A DNA stretch of 52,970 nt. Origin: an uncultured Gammaproteobacteria bacterium. GTDB taxonomy: Bacteria > Pseudomonadota > Gammaproteobacteria > Steroidobacterales > XN24. Under the pieces are notes generated by a model that had not been told where the DNA came from, made no database searches, and saw only the letters and a list, made by a program, of their open reading frames with translations. The translations under genes were made by a program, and so were the position numbers. Where the stretch lies: the NCBI GenBank assembly GCA_937924335.1, contig CALDWW010000049.1:1-52970 (forward strand). Direction: 5' to 3'. This document shows positions 43,761 through 52,970 of this stretch, piece by piece; position 1 is the stretch's first letter; each line of letters begins with the position of its first letter.

Positions 43761-45775
43761 AACACATGTTCGAAGTCGGCCGGCAGGTCAGCCGCTTTTC
43801 ACTCGTTGGGTTGTCCAATACGGCGTTGGACTTTGTCGCCACCAACATCCTCTACTTTCTGTTGGCGCCAGAAAAGGACTCGGGGTTACTGCTGGTCTCC
43901 GTCATCGCTTGTCTCATCGCGACTGGCAACTCTTTCTTCCTCAACTCGCGTTGGACGTTCGCGGACGTCTCCGATGGCGATCGGTCGAAGTCGCGGTTTC
44001 TGGCGACCGCGGGTGTCGGGCTGCTCGTCAATACTGCAGTCTTCCTGTTCCTCATGCGACACTTGCCCTTGTCAGGCCTCGCCGACGGTTACGTGGCGCT
44101 GAATCTCGCCCGGATGGGCGGCGTCGTCGCGGCCATGGCGGTCACATTCTGCGGCTATCGGCTCTGGGCCTTCGCACCGAGTTTCGACGCCCGTCGTCCA
44201 AGGCCGTGTGACGAACCGCCGGACACGCCGGCGTTTCCAGGCAAGCTGGTCATCTTTCTGATGGCGCTGGCACTGATGACACGGCTGATCTTCCTCTGGA
44301 TCGCGCCGGTAATCTACGGCGATGCGGTCAACTATGCGTGGGTCGCTCGCCTGACAGCCGGCGGCCATCTGGAGACTGTAGACTTCTTCTGGCACAGCCT
44401 CTTCGATTTCTGGCAGGTCATTTTTGTATGGCTGGGCGCGGGGCAGTATGCAGCACCAATGATCGCAAGCCTGGTTCCCGGCGTCCTGCTCGTCTGGCCG
44501 GTCGCCCTGATTACCTGGCGCCTGTACGGAAGCCGTGCGGCGGGGCTCGCTGGCGGATTGGTGGCGCTGCACCCTCGGTTGGTGGAGTACTCCCTCAACG
44601 GCTATGCAGAGAGCTTCTACCTGCTCGGCGCAGCATGGGCAACCTGGGGTCTGGTGGTCTTGGCAAGGGAGCCGCGACGGTTCGAAGCGCTCTTAGCAGT
44701 CGGCCTCGGTCTGTCCGCATGGATCCTGGTGAGAAACGAAGTGCTATTGTTCGCCGCCGTCGCCATCCTTCTGGCGCTCATAGGTCAGCGTCACATGTGG
44801 CGCGAGATTATCGGCTCAGCTGTACGTGTTGCAACTATCGTAGGGATCCTTGTCGCTGCCTACGCGTTCACGAATCTTGTCTTGTGGGGACAGCCCGGTC
44901 TCGTAGAGAAGAGCAGCAATCTGGCGCGTGAACACATCGAGATGCTGGACCTGCGCGAGGCCGCGAAAGAGACTTATGGCGCGGCAGCACGTAAGGCTGA
45001 AAAACCCGATACGGCTGCGATCCTGCACAACCTGGCCAAACGTTGGCCGGGAAATATCCGCTACACGGCCGAGCGTTTGCCGGGCATGCTGCTGTCACCC
45101 ATTTTTCTGTTCGCCCTCCTGCTTCCGATCCTGGGGCCGCGCAGATCAAAGTCAGCCCCCCCTGCCTGGCCTGTGATCCTGCTGACGGTCTGGCCGATCG
45201 CGTTCTATCCGCTCATCCAACTCGAACCTCGGATGCTGTTTCCGACCCTGATCGGCGCCATCATATTCGGCAGCGCCGGAGCTTTGGTTGCGGGCCAACG
45301 TATTGCCGGCCTGGTCCGCAGGCGCCGGACGCTGGTTCGCTGGGCCCCCGCGGTTGCGACGGTGCTTCTTCTGTTGCCATTGATCCCCCTCCTTGCCTGG
45401 CACTCCAGCAGCGAGCGTGGGTTTCATCGTGAGGTCGGCGCCTGGCTCGCAGAAACGGTGCCGCCGAACGTACAGATTGTCGGAGACGGTTATGGATACG
45501 TGAGCGCCAGCGCCTTTTGGGCCGGCCGCCGCGCCGAACCTCGAATGTGGACTGACAACGGACAGAGTCTGGCCGACAGTGTCAGCGACGACGCCGTACT
45601 GATTCTCTACGAGCGCTATCTCCGTGAGGCCAACCCGGAACTACTCCCGTCCCTCGATGACGGGCTGCCCGGCATGGTCCGGATCGCCGAGTTCGATTTT
45701 CCCCGGATCGGACGCGTGCAGGCCTGGAGGCACATCGGTGCGGTCGAGGGTACGAGGAGAAAACAACGAGGCTGA
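43757..45775 (+). CDS. GtrA-like domain fused to GT39-type membrane glycosyltransferase
   Basis: 672 residues from the ATG at 43757. Residues 1-135 are GtrA-like (RFSLVGLSNTALDFVATNIL, NSFFLNSRWTFAD, GYRLWAFAP), the family that flips undecaprenyl-phosphate-sugars. Residues 145-560 form a PMT/ArnT-like (GT39) membrane domain with YGDAVNYAWVARL as the acidic loop and WILVRNEVLLFAAVA. The last 110 residues are a soluble periplasmic domain (NVQIVGDGYGYVSASAFWAG). With the upstream gene it forms a complete make-flip-transfer set for adding a side sugar from a lipid carrier in the periplasm. Confidence 0.85.
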   Translation: MKHMFEVGRQVSRFSLVGLSNTALDFVATNILYFLLAPEKDSGLLLVSVIACLIATGNSFFLNSRWTFADVSDGDRSKSRFLATAGVGLLVNTAVFLFLMRHLPLSGLADGYVALNLARMGGVVAAMAVTFCGYRLWAFAPSFDARRPRPCDEPPDTPAFPGKLVIFLMALALMTRLIFLWIAPVIYGDAVNYAWVARLTAGGHLETVDFFWHSLFDFWQVIFVWLGAGQYAAPMIASLVPGVLLVWPVALITWRLYGSRAAGLAGGLVALHPRLVEYSLNGYAESFYLLGAAWATWGLVVLAREPRRFEALLAVGLGLSAWILVRNEVLLFAAVAILLALIGQRHMWREIIGSAVRVATIVGILVAAYAFTNLVLWGQPGLVEKSSNLAREHIEMLDLREAAKETYGAAARKAEKPDTAAILHNLAKRWPGNIRYTAERLPGMLLSPIFLFALLLPILGPRRSKSAPPAWPVILLTVWPIAFYPLIQLEPRMLFPTLIGAIIFGSAGALVAGQRIAGLVRRRRTLVRWAPAVATVLLLLPLIPLLAWHSSSERGFHREVGAWLAETVPPNVQIVGDGYGYVSASAFWAGRRAEPRMWTDNGQSLADSVSDDAVLILYERYLREANPELLPSLDDGLPGMVRIAEFDFPRIGRVQAWRHIGAVEGTRRKQRG

Positions 45776-46086
45776 CTGGGGGCTTGTGGACTCAGGCTCC
45801 CGCGGCCGACTGCCCAGGTCGCAGGTTCCTGCCCTGGTGATGCTCCGGGGGAAATTGACGTTGTGCAGACTCCCGGGACGAAGCGCTCCGAATGCGATCG
45901 TGCTTGAGTGATTATCGAGCACGCAAGTCTGGAGCTGATCGGAAAAATACCGGGCAATGGCCACCTCGGCTTAGGATACTGTCGTCTGTCTCCACCTTCC
46001 GATTTCGATCTATCACGGCAAGCCAGGGGCATCGCCGGGACGGGGGTGAGACCTTGGCGAAGACATGGGGTATCGGGATAGATGTT
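45776..46086. other. gap between convergent genes, no gene seen
   Basis: 311 bases between the stop codons of the GtrA-GT39 gene and the convergent ligase gene. Short open frames in it show no recognisable protein features. The only structure seen is the hairpin at 45899-45923. Confidence 0.5.
45899..45923. terminator. possible bidirectional terminator hairpin
   Basis: CGTGCTTGA-GTGATTA-TCGAGCACG, a 9-bp stem with one G-T wobble and a 7-base loop, between convergent genes. No T-run on either side. Confidence 0.35.
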
Positions 46087-47445
46087 TCACCCCGAGTGTG
46101 CAGCGGAACGCTTCAACAACCATAGGGCTGCGATCTGGCGTTTGCGATTTGCATGAGTCGCCTTGACTACGCGGGGAAGCGCTGCAAGGAAACCCGCCAA
46201 CATGAAAAACTCAACCGTCAGGTAGGTCTGGCGAAATGCCCACTCCAGGAACGACTGCAACCAGAATCCCAACATACCCACAAGAATCCCGATTGCCATC
46301 CAGGAGGCGGGGTCGTCTTGCCGGCTAGCCACTGTTCTCAATCCGATCCAAAGGAAATTGCAGATGAGAATCACAAAGGCGACCAGACCCGGCCAGCCCA
46401 TTTCGCAAGCATGCAATAAGTAGATGTTGTGCACGATGCCGCGGTCCATCTCGTTCGGGATATAGCGGGAGTAAGCCGTTTCGTTGATCACGTGAGAGTA
46501 GTTATTGATGCCGACACCAAGCAGATGCTGGTTCGCCATCGCATAAGCGGCATCGTTGGCCTGGCCGCGACTCTCGCCCGACTCTACCGGGGCATTTTCG
46601 AATCGGTCGATAATGGCTGGGGCGAGCTTGACCGCAACCGGCATCGCCGCGAGCGCCATCAAACCTACCAAAAGGAATTTTTGCCTGGATGGTCTGCGAA
46701 CGATGGAAAACAGAACAACAAGCCCGTAGCAGCCGACCATCATCGCCAACGCACCCCGCGAGAAGGTTGCAGCGACGATCAGCGTCCCCATGCCGACACA
46801 GGCCAGGTAAAGCCATCGCCGCCGGACACCCGGCTTTTCGTTAAGGAAAAATGACAGGAAAACCATGTTCATCATATTGATGTACATGGCGAGCGTATTT
46901 GGGTGAGGCGTTGAGCCGACCGCTCTGTAGACACCAAACGCGCGCTGTTTAAGCACCAGGAAGAACTCCATGCAGACGATGGCTGCAAGAATGTAGAGAA
47001 TGAAACGCAGATCTTCCTCCTGCCGCAGGTAGTTGTACGCCACCCAGTAAACGGCCATCGCGCGTAACAATTTCATCAGGCCAAATCCGGCATAGACAGG
47101 CACATAAGCAGCGATCGCTGACAAGAACGCCACGGCCAGGTACAGCACTATCGGTCCCGAATTCGGCGGTAGCAGAGACAGGGACTGACAACTCCATCTG
47201 GGAGAGCGCGCCATTACGATTATCAGGGATATCACCATCCAGTCGGTCAGTCCGAACTCGAATCCTCGAGTGTCGCCCCGATACCACTCCATCGACAACA
47301 GGTTGATATCCACCAGGTAACAGGTGGAAAAGAAAGCGCCGGCGACGATGCCGCGCTCTGCCCAACGGTACCGACAACCCAGCCAGGCAACTACTGGGAT
47401 GACGATGACGGTCGCAGCCAGAAATGCGTACTGTTTTGCTTCCAA
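46087..47445 (-). CDS. O-antigen ligase/polymerase (Wzy/WaaL-like) membrane protein
   Basis: 452 residues with a TTG start at 47443-47445 and a GGAGG ribosome site 6 bases upstream. About eleven membrane segments and a large periplasmic loop late in the chain with NQHLLGVGINNYSHV and IVHNIYLLHACEMGWPGL, the Wzy_C/O-antigen ligase signature. In this cluster it is the best candidate for the repeat-unit polymerase. Single-gene unit, divergent from the GT26-PGT gene, with a weak sigma-54-like element upstream. Confidence 0.88.
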   Translation of the reverse strand: MEAKQYAFLAATVIVIPVVAWLGCRYRWAERGIVAGAFFSTCYLVDINLLSMEWYRGDTRGFEFGLTDWMVISLIIVMARSPRWSCQSLSLLPPNSGPIVLYLAVAFLSAIAAYVPVYAGFGLMKLLRAMAVYWVAYNYLRQEEDLRFILYILAAIVCMEFFLVLKQRAFGVYRAVGSTPHPNTLAMYINMMNMVFLSFFLNEKPGVRRRWLYLACVGMGTLIVAATFSRGALAMMVGCYGLVVLFSIVRRPSRQKFLLVGLMALAAMPVAVKLAPAIIDRFENAPVESGESRGQANDAAYAMANQHLLGVGINNYSHVINETAYSRYIPNEMDRGIVHNIYLLHACEMGWPGLVAFVILICNFLWIGLRTVASRQDDPASWMAIGILVGMLGFWLQSFLEWAFRQTYLTVEFFMLAGFLAALPRVVKATHANRKRQIAALWLLKRSAAHSG

Positions 47446-47471
47446 TGAGAGTCCTCCTGCATAACAAGGAA

Positions 47472-47487
47472 ACCAAGTTCCGTGCCA
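47472..47487 (-). promoter_or_regulatory. degenerate sigma-54-like element before the ligase gene
   Basis: Minus strand: TGGCAC-GGAAC-TTGGT. The -24 box is perfect, but the -12 GC is GG. The spacing would put the start near 47,461, 16 bases before the TTG codon. Confidence 0.4.
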
Positions 47488-47531
47488 GTGCGCGTTTCTT
47501 GGCGAAATCGGGGGGAGAACCGCGTCGCGGT

Positions 47532-47544
47532 TCGCAAATTGCCA
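47532..47544. promoter_or_regulatory. weak LuxO-type repeat between the diverging ligase and GT26-PGT genes
   Basis: TCGCA-AAT-TGCCA, two mismatches from TTGCA-N3-TGCAA, 67 bases upstream of the plus-strand -24 box and 44 bases from the minus-strand element. Confidence 0.4.
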
Positions 47545-47611
47545 ATCAATCTGCTGCCATCTCCTTGTCGCAAGACCCGGAGTGCCCCGTCATCAGAGAG
47601 AAAGAGAGATC

Positions 47612-47627
47612 TGGCACAGCTCTTGCT
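47612..47627 (+). promoter_or_regulatory. sigma-54 promoter of the GT26-PGT operon
   Basis: TGGCAC-AGCTC-TTGCT, full consensus match. Predicted start near 47,638, 28 bases before the ATG at 47666. Confidence 0.9.
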
Positions 47628-47665
47628 TTGAATTCCGGTGAGTAAACACCCCCCAGGTGATAGAG

Positions 47666-49684
47666 ATGACCGGATCCGCAGACAGCCCGAAGATTTACGC
47701 GTTAGAAAACCCAAAGCCACTAAGGCGGAAAGTGCGAGCACACTTGCACCGGGTGCGCCCCCGCCTGGAGGAAGCGGCTGCTCGAGCCCTCGACATGGTT
47801 CTGGCCATTGCCCTGCTCACATTCCTCGCGCCACTCATCCTGGTGCGCGGCATGCTGGGATGGGCAGCGACCGGTCGATTACTGGCGCGCGTCCAGCGTA
47901 TCGGCGTGGACGGCAAACAGATGGAGCTCTGGCGTTTCGCAGGCGACATCCCGGGCCGTGGCCTGGCGACCCCGTTCAACCTCATTCGCGGCGAGCTCTC
48001 CCTAGCCGGGCCGCGGCCCGAGACAGTGCAGGAAGCTGTCTCATCGATCCCGGATCCTGTTCGCCGGTCAGTTTCCCCTGGCGTTTTCTCACCATACGAA
48101 GTGAGACGAAATATCGGCCTCGACTGGGAGGCGGAAGGAGAGATCGAGCGCGACTTCGTCTACGCCCAAAGGCCGCTCTCTGGTGTCGCGGTAGCCGCAC
48201 GCACTCTGGTCGGACGCGTACTCGGCGGTCAGTCCGATCGCCCCTGTCCGGATAACGTCGTCTTTTTCGACATCTCCATACGCAATACGACAATGGATGA
48301 ATCCCTGGACTGGATCATGACCAGGGTGAAGACCCAGGACTCGTCCATGTTGGCGTTCGTCAACCCGGATTGCTTGAACAGCGCGTGGGAGAACGAGAAC
48401 TATCGCGAAGTCCTGCAGGGCGCGGCCCGCGTCCTGCCTGACGGCATTGGCGTCCATCTGGGCTGCCGCATTCAGGGAACCCGACTCGCGGCAAACTTAA
48501 ACGGTACAGACATGTTTCCACGTCTGTGCAAGCGCGCTGCAGAAAACGGTGCAAGCCTGTTTCTGCTTGGCGCACGTCCAGGTATCGCCGCGGCCGCAGC
48601 AGAGAACATGGAGAAGCAGATTCCCGGCCTTCGAATCGCCGGCACCCACCATGGGTACTTTGACGAACAGAAGACCGCGGAGGTCATCGCAAAGGTCAAT
48701 GGCTCTGGCGCCGACATATTGCTCGTGGCCATGGGCGCACCCCGCCAGGAATTGTGGCTGGCCCGGCATGCCGATGAACTCACCGCCTACGTCCGCATGG
48801 GCGTCGGCGGTCTGTTCGATTTTTACTCCGGTCGGGTCCAGCGTGCCCCCGTATGGGTCCGGGAGATCGGGATGGAATGGGTCTGGCGGATCCTGATGGA
48901 GCCGCGTCGAATGTGGCGACGATACGTCATTGGCAACCCCGTGTTTCTAAGCCGGGTCTGGCGAGAGTCACGGGGTCAACGCCGACAGGGTTCATCGCCG
49001 GTCGGGTCGTCCCAGCGGCTGCAAGCGGCGCGGCGTGGCATGGCCTCTCTGAAACGCATCAGTTGGCGGGCCGCACTTGCTGCAGGAGCGACATGCAAGC
49101 GCGGTCTGGACCTGGCTGGCGCTGCCGCCGGCTTGCTGCTGCTGTCACCGGTTTTCGCGATCGTCATGGCAACCATCCGGCTGGAGTCTCCAGGTCCGGT
49201 CCTGTTTCGCCAGCAGCGTATCGGTCTCGGCGGGCGTCCATTCATGATGCTGAAGTTCCGATCAATGTACATAGACGCGGAGGCCCGTCGCGACGCCATG
49301 ATGGAGAAGAATGAGATGCAGGGCGGCGTGCTCTTCAAGATCAAGGAGGATCCGCGTGTCACCCGGGTCGGCAGATTCATCCGTAAAGCCTCCATAGACG
49401 AACTGCCGCAACTCTGGAACGTTTTCAGAGGCGACATGTCCTTGGTCGGACCGCGTCCACCCCTGCCCAGTGAAGTCGCCGACTATGGCCTCGCCGACCG
49501 ACGGCGGCTGCATGTGAAGCCCGGCATTACGTGCATCTGGCAAGTGTCCGGGAGGTCAGACATACCGTTTGAGCGCCAGGTAGAACTGGATCTGGACTAC
49601 ATCTACAGCCAGTCACTGAAAACCGATATCAAGCTGCTTCTGCGGACGGTTCCGGCCGTCATTCTTGGCAGAGGCGCGTACTAG
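47666..49684 (+). CDS. tripartite enzyme: inactive PGT module - GT26 (WecG/TagA) - active phosphoglycosyl transferase
   Basis: 672 residues from the ATG at 47666 (AGGTGA 5 bases upstream); a GTG at 47657 is an alternative. Residues about 30-185 resemble a bacterial sugar transferase (RALDMVLAIALL, RIGVDGKQMELWRF, LIRGELSLAGPRPE), but the catalytic Asp-Glu (DELPQL) is replaced (GLATPFN). Residues about 195-430 are GT26 (FVNPDCLNSAWENENYREVL, PDGIGVHLGC, VAMGAPRQELWLARH). Residues about 470-672 are an intact phosphoglycosyl transferase (KRGLDLAGAAAGLLLLSP, MLKFRSMYIDAE, SIDELPQLWNVFRGDMSLVG). It would load the first sugar-phosphate onto undecaprenyl phosphate and probably add the second sugar. 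Confidence 0.88.
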   Translation: MTGSADSPKIYALENPKPLRRKVRAHLHRVRPRLEEAAARALDMVLAIALLTFLAPLILVRGMLGWAATGRLLARVQRIGVDGKQMELWRFAGDIPGRGLATPFNLIRGELSLAGPRPETVQEAVSSIPDPVRRSVSPGVFSPYEVRRNIGLDWEAEGEIERDFVYAQRPLSGVAVAARTLVGRVLGGQSDRPCPDNVVFFDISIRNTTMDESLDWIMTRVKTQDSSMLAFVNPDCLNSAWENENYREVLQGAARVLPDGIGVHLGCRIQGTRLAANLNGTDMFPRLCKRAAENGASLFLLGARPGIAAAAAENMEKQIPGLRIAGTHHGYFDEQKTAEVIAKVNGSGADILLVAMGAPRQELWLARHADELTAYVRMGVGGLFDFYSGRVQRAPVWVREIGMEWVWRILMEPRRMWRRYVIGNPVFLSRVWRESRGQRRQGSSPVGSSQRLQAARRGMASLKRISWRAALAAGATCKRGLDLAGAAAGLLLLSPVFAIVMATIRLESPGPVLFRQQRIGLGGRPFMMLKFRSMYIDAEARRDAMMEKNEMQGGVLFKIKEDPRVTRVGRFIRKASIDELPQLWNVFRGDMSLVGPRPPLPSEVADYGLADRRRLHVKPGITCIWQVSGRSDIPFERQVELDLDYIYSQSLKTDIKLLLRTVPAVILGRGAY

Positions 49685-49694
49685 GAGATACGTC

Positions 49695-51098
49695 ATGGAT
49701 TACAGAGTCATTATTCTGGCCGACCGAAGCGGCGCGGAGCTAACGCCCCTTGACCGCGATACCTGCCCTGCGCTGATGGAAGTCGGCGGTCGGGCCGTCA
49801 TCGAGTACACGCTCGAGGATCTCGCCGAGTACGGACTGAGGAAGGCTACAGTCATCTCCAGCGGCGTCGAGAGACTCCGCGAAAAGCTCGGCGACGGCAG
49901 CCGATGGGGACTGGACCTGTCATACGTGCTGACCCGGCCCGAACAATCGCCTGCCGACTCCATTCGGCGAGCGGCTGGTGAAGGGCCGTTACTGCTGATC
50001 CGCGGCGACATCGTTCGCGGACGCAGCATCGGTCGGTTTCTGGAAGCAGCAAAAGACAAAACCTGGCGGACGGTGGCAGCCGTCTCGGACCGGTTCGACG
50101 CCGGCATGAGTCTGGTCCAGGGAGAGTGGACCCATGGTTGCACATGGCCTTCATTCGAACTCGGTATCAATATCGTAGAGCTAGGCGACATCGGACTCTA
50201 CCGCCTGGAGACGATGGCTGATCTGCACTCCGCTTGCATGGCCGCGGCCCGCGGTGACATCCCCGGAGTCTCTCCAGCGGGAAGAGAAACAGAGAAAGGC
50301 CTGGTGACCGGTCGTCTGTCGCAAACTGACGGGGTGCGCATAGAGGATGGCCGGCTGTTCGTTGGTCATGCTGCAAAAGTCGCGCCCGGCGTAACGATAC
50401 GCGGCACGGTCGTCATTGGAAGCGGTGCGCTCGTAGATGAGTCCGCCTATCTAGAAGACACGGTCGTCATGCCGGGAAGTTACGTGGGCCGCCACGTCGA
50501 ACTTCGCAATGCGATCATCGCTGGTTCTCGACTGATCCGCGTGGATACCGGCGCCACGACGGATGTTGCAGACGACTTCCTGCTATCTCCCTTGCGCCAG
50601 GAGAAGCAGAGGATGCGCTGGGAAAGTTTGTGGGATCGGGTAATCGGTCTTGCCCTGCTGATTCTGTCTGCTCCTCTCTGGCCGCTCGCGTTCTTCACCA
50701 GCCTGTTCGCCAGCTCCGGTTCACCGCTGGTCAGCAGAAGCCTGCGGAGCAACCGATTGCATGCAGACGGCCGTGCTCAATTCACCGCGTGGGAGTGGAA
50801 CACGCCCGTGCCGCTGCTTCGGCACCTGCCCTGGTTATTGGCGGTTATATCTGGACACCTCCGTATCGTCGGCATTCGCCCCGCTCCCGCCCATGGCGCA
50901 GATCCGGACCGAACTGATGCCCCTGCCGGTATCGTTGGCCCTGCCTTATTGGACGTCAGCGCGGAAGCCACCGAAGAAGAGATCATGCTGGGCGAGACAG
51001 TATTCCTGGAGCGCGACAATTTCTCGCAGCGCCTTCGCTATGTCGCCAGGAGCATGGTTTCGTTATTCAGTATGAAAGCCTGGGACCCGGCTCCTTAG
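49695..51098 (+). CDS. degenerate sugar-nucleotidyltransferase/LbH protein with an inactive PGT-like tail
   Basis: 467 residues from the ATG at 49695 (TAGGAG 7 bases upstream), 10 bases after the previous stop. Residues 1-230 look like an NTP-transferase, but the signature LAAGxGTRLxPLT...PKPL reads LADRSGAELTPLDRDTCPAL, losing the key Arg and Lys. Residues about 230-300 are left-handed helix repeats (APGVTIRGTVVIGSGALVDE, YLEDTVVMPGSYVGRHVELR). Residues about 310-467 resemble a sugar transferase (WDRVIGLALLILSAPLWPLA, LPWLLAVISGHLRIVGIRP) without the DE dyad. It may be a non-catalytic regulator or scaffold for the preceding enzyme. Confidence 0.75.
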   Translation: MDYRVIILADRSGAELTPLDRDTCPALMEVGGRAVIEYTLEDLAEYGLRKATVISSGVERLREKLGDGSRWGLDLSYVLTRPEQSPADSIRRAAGEGPLLLIRGDIVRGRSIGRFLEAAKDKTWRTVAAVSDRFDAGMSLVQGEWTHGCTWPSFELGINIVELGDIGLYRLETMADLHSACMAAARGDIPGVSPAGRETEKGLVTGRLSQTDGVRIEDGRLFVGHAAKVAPGVTIRGTVVIGSGALVDESAYLEDTVVMPGSYVGRHVELRNAIIAGSRLIRVDTGATTDVADDFLLSPLRQEKQRMRWESLWDRVIGLALLILSAPLWPLAFFTSLFASSGSPLVSRSLRSNRLHADGRAQFTAWEWNTPVPLLRHLPWLLAVISGHLRIVGIRPAPAHGADPDRTDAPAGIVGPALLDVSAEATEEEIMLGETVFLERDNFSQRLRYVARSMVSLFSMKAWDPAP

Positions 51099-51139
51099 AC
51101 GGTGTTCGGCCGAAGGTAGACTGGCCAGGCGGAAAGGTT

Positions 51140-51170
51140 GGCGGGCGCAGCCTCAGGGACTGCGCCCGCC
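51140..51170. terminator. strong GC-rich hairpin between convergent genes
   Basis: GGCGGGCGCAG - 9-base loop - CTGCGCCCGCC, a perfect 11-bp stem between the EPS operon end and the nirS stop codon. Lacks a clear T-run, but position and strength suggest bidirectional termination. Confidence 0.6.
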
Positions 51171-51179
51171 ACGGCGACA

Positions 51180-52970
<1,791 letters not shown>

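Noticed and set aside
24503..51098. An exosortase/PEP-CTERM system, suggested by the ExeA-type ATPase, Wzz, and sigma-54 regulator
   Set aside because: No EpsH/XrtA-like exosortase and no PEP-CTERM sorting tail was found in any gene of the window; the regulator resembles LuxO/SypG more than PrsR.

Overview
The window looks like a high-GC chromosome segment from a gammaproteobacterium, possibly marine and denitrifying. This is an inference from a LuxO/Syp-style sigma-54 regulator, an RND-type outer-membrane factor and a cytochrome cd1 nitrite reductase. No rRNA or tRNA gene, insertion sequence or CRISPR array was seen.

Left part (1-13,150): ordinary, loosely linked genes. On the minus strand are LemA with a DUF2207 membrane protein, and an efflux set (NodT-type outer-membrane lipoprotein, HlyD adaptor, DUF2955 inner-membrane protein). 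On the plus strand are a retropepsin-like protease, an M20-like hydrolase with altered metal ligands, a hotdog protein, a DUF1326/DUF2182 pair and an alpha/beta-hydrolase fused to a class III cyclase. At 12,548-13,147 the 3' ends of two broken genes (a GH13 glucosidase and a LruC-like protein) meet head to head, as if a deletion had removed their 5' halves.

Centre (13,181-24,495): a regulatory block. A minus-strand operon encodes a predicted outer-membrane barrel, an unrecognised secreted protein, two hybrid histidine kinases (one ending in an Hpt domain) and a LuxO/SypG-like sigma-54 activator. Divergent from it are a REC-PP2C phosphatase, an RsbW-like kinase and a STAS antagonist, a partner-switching module like SypE/SypA of the Vibrio symbiosis polysaccharide locus.

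Right part (24,503-51,098): a large exopolysaccharide cluster in several transcription units. It has a Wzx-like flippase, five or more glycosyltransferases, an O-antigen-ligase/polymerase protein, acyltransferases, a Wzz-like protein with a dead kinase domain, a Wza-like export lipoprotein, an ExeA-type ATPase, a GH9 glycosidase, an alkaline-phosphatase-superfamily protein, and a phosphoglycosyl transferase with degenerate paralogous modules.

The main result is regulatory. Six near-consensus sigma-54 promoters (TGGCAC-N5-TTGCW type) and one degenerate one lie before the regulatory operon, the STAS gene and each EPS transcription unit, and nowhere else that I could find. LuxO-type inverted repeats (TTGCA-N3-TGCAA) lie upstream of several. 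The window therefore appears to hold a self-contained, autoregulated sigma-54 polysaccharide regulon. A convergent, probably diheme cytochrome cd1 nitrite reductase runs off the right edge.
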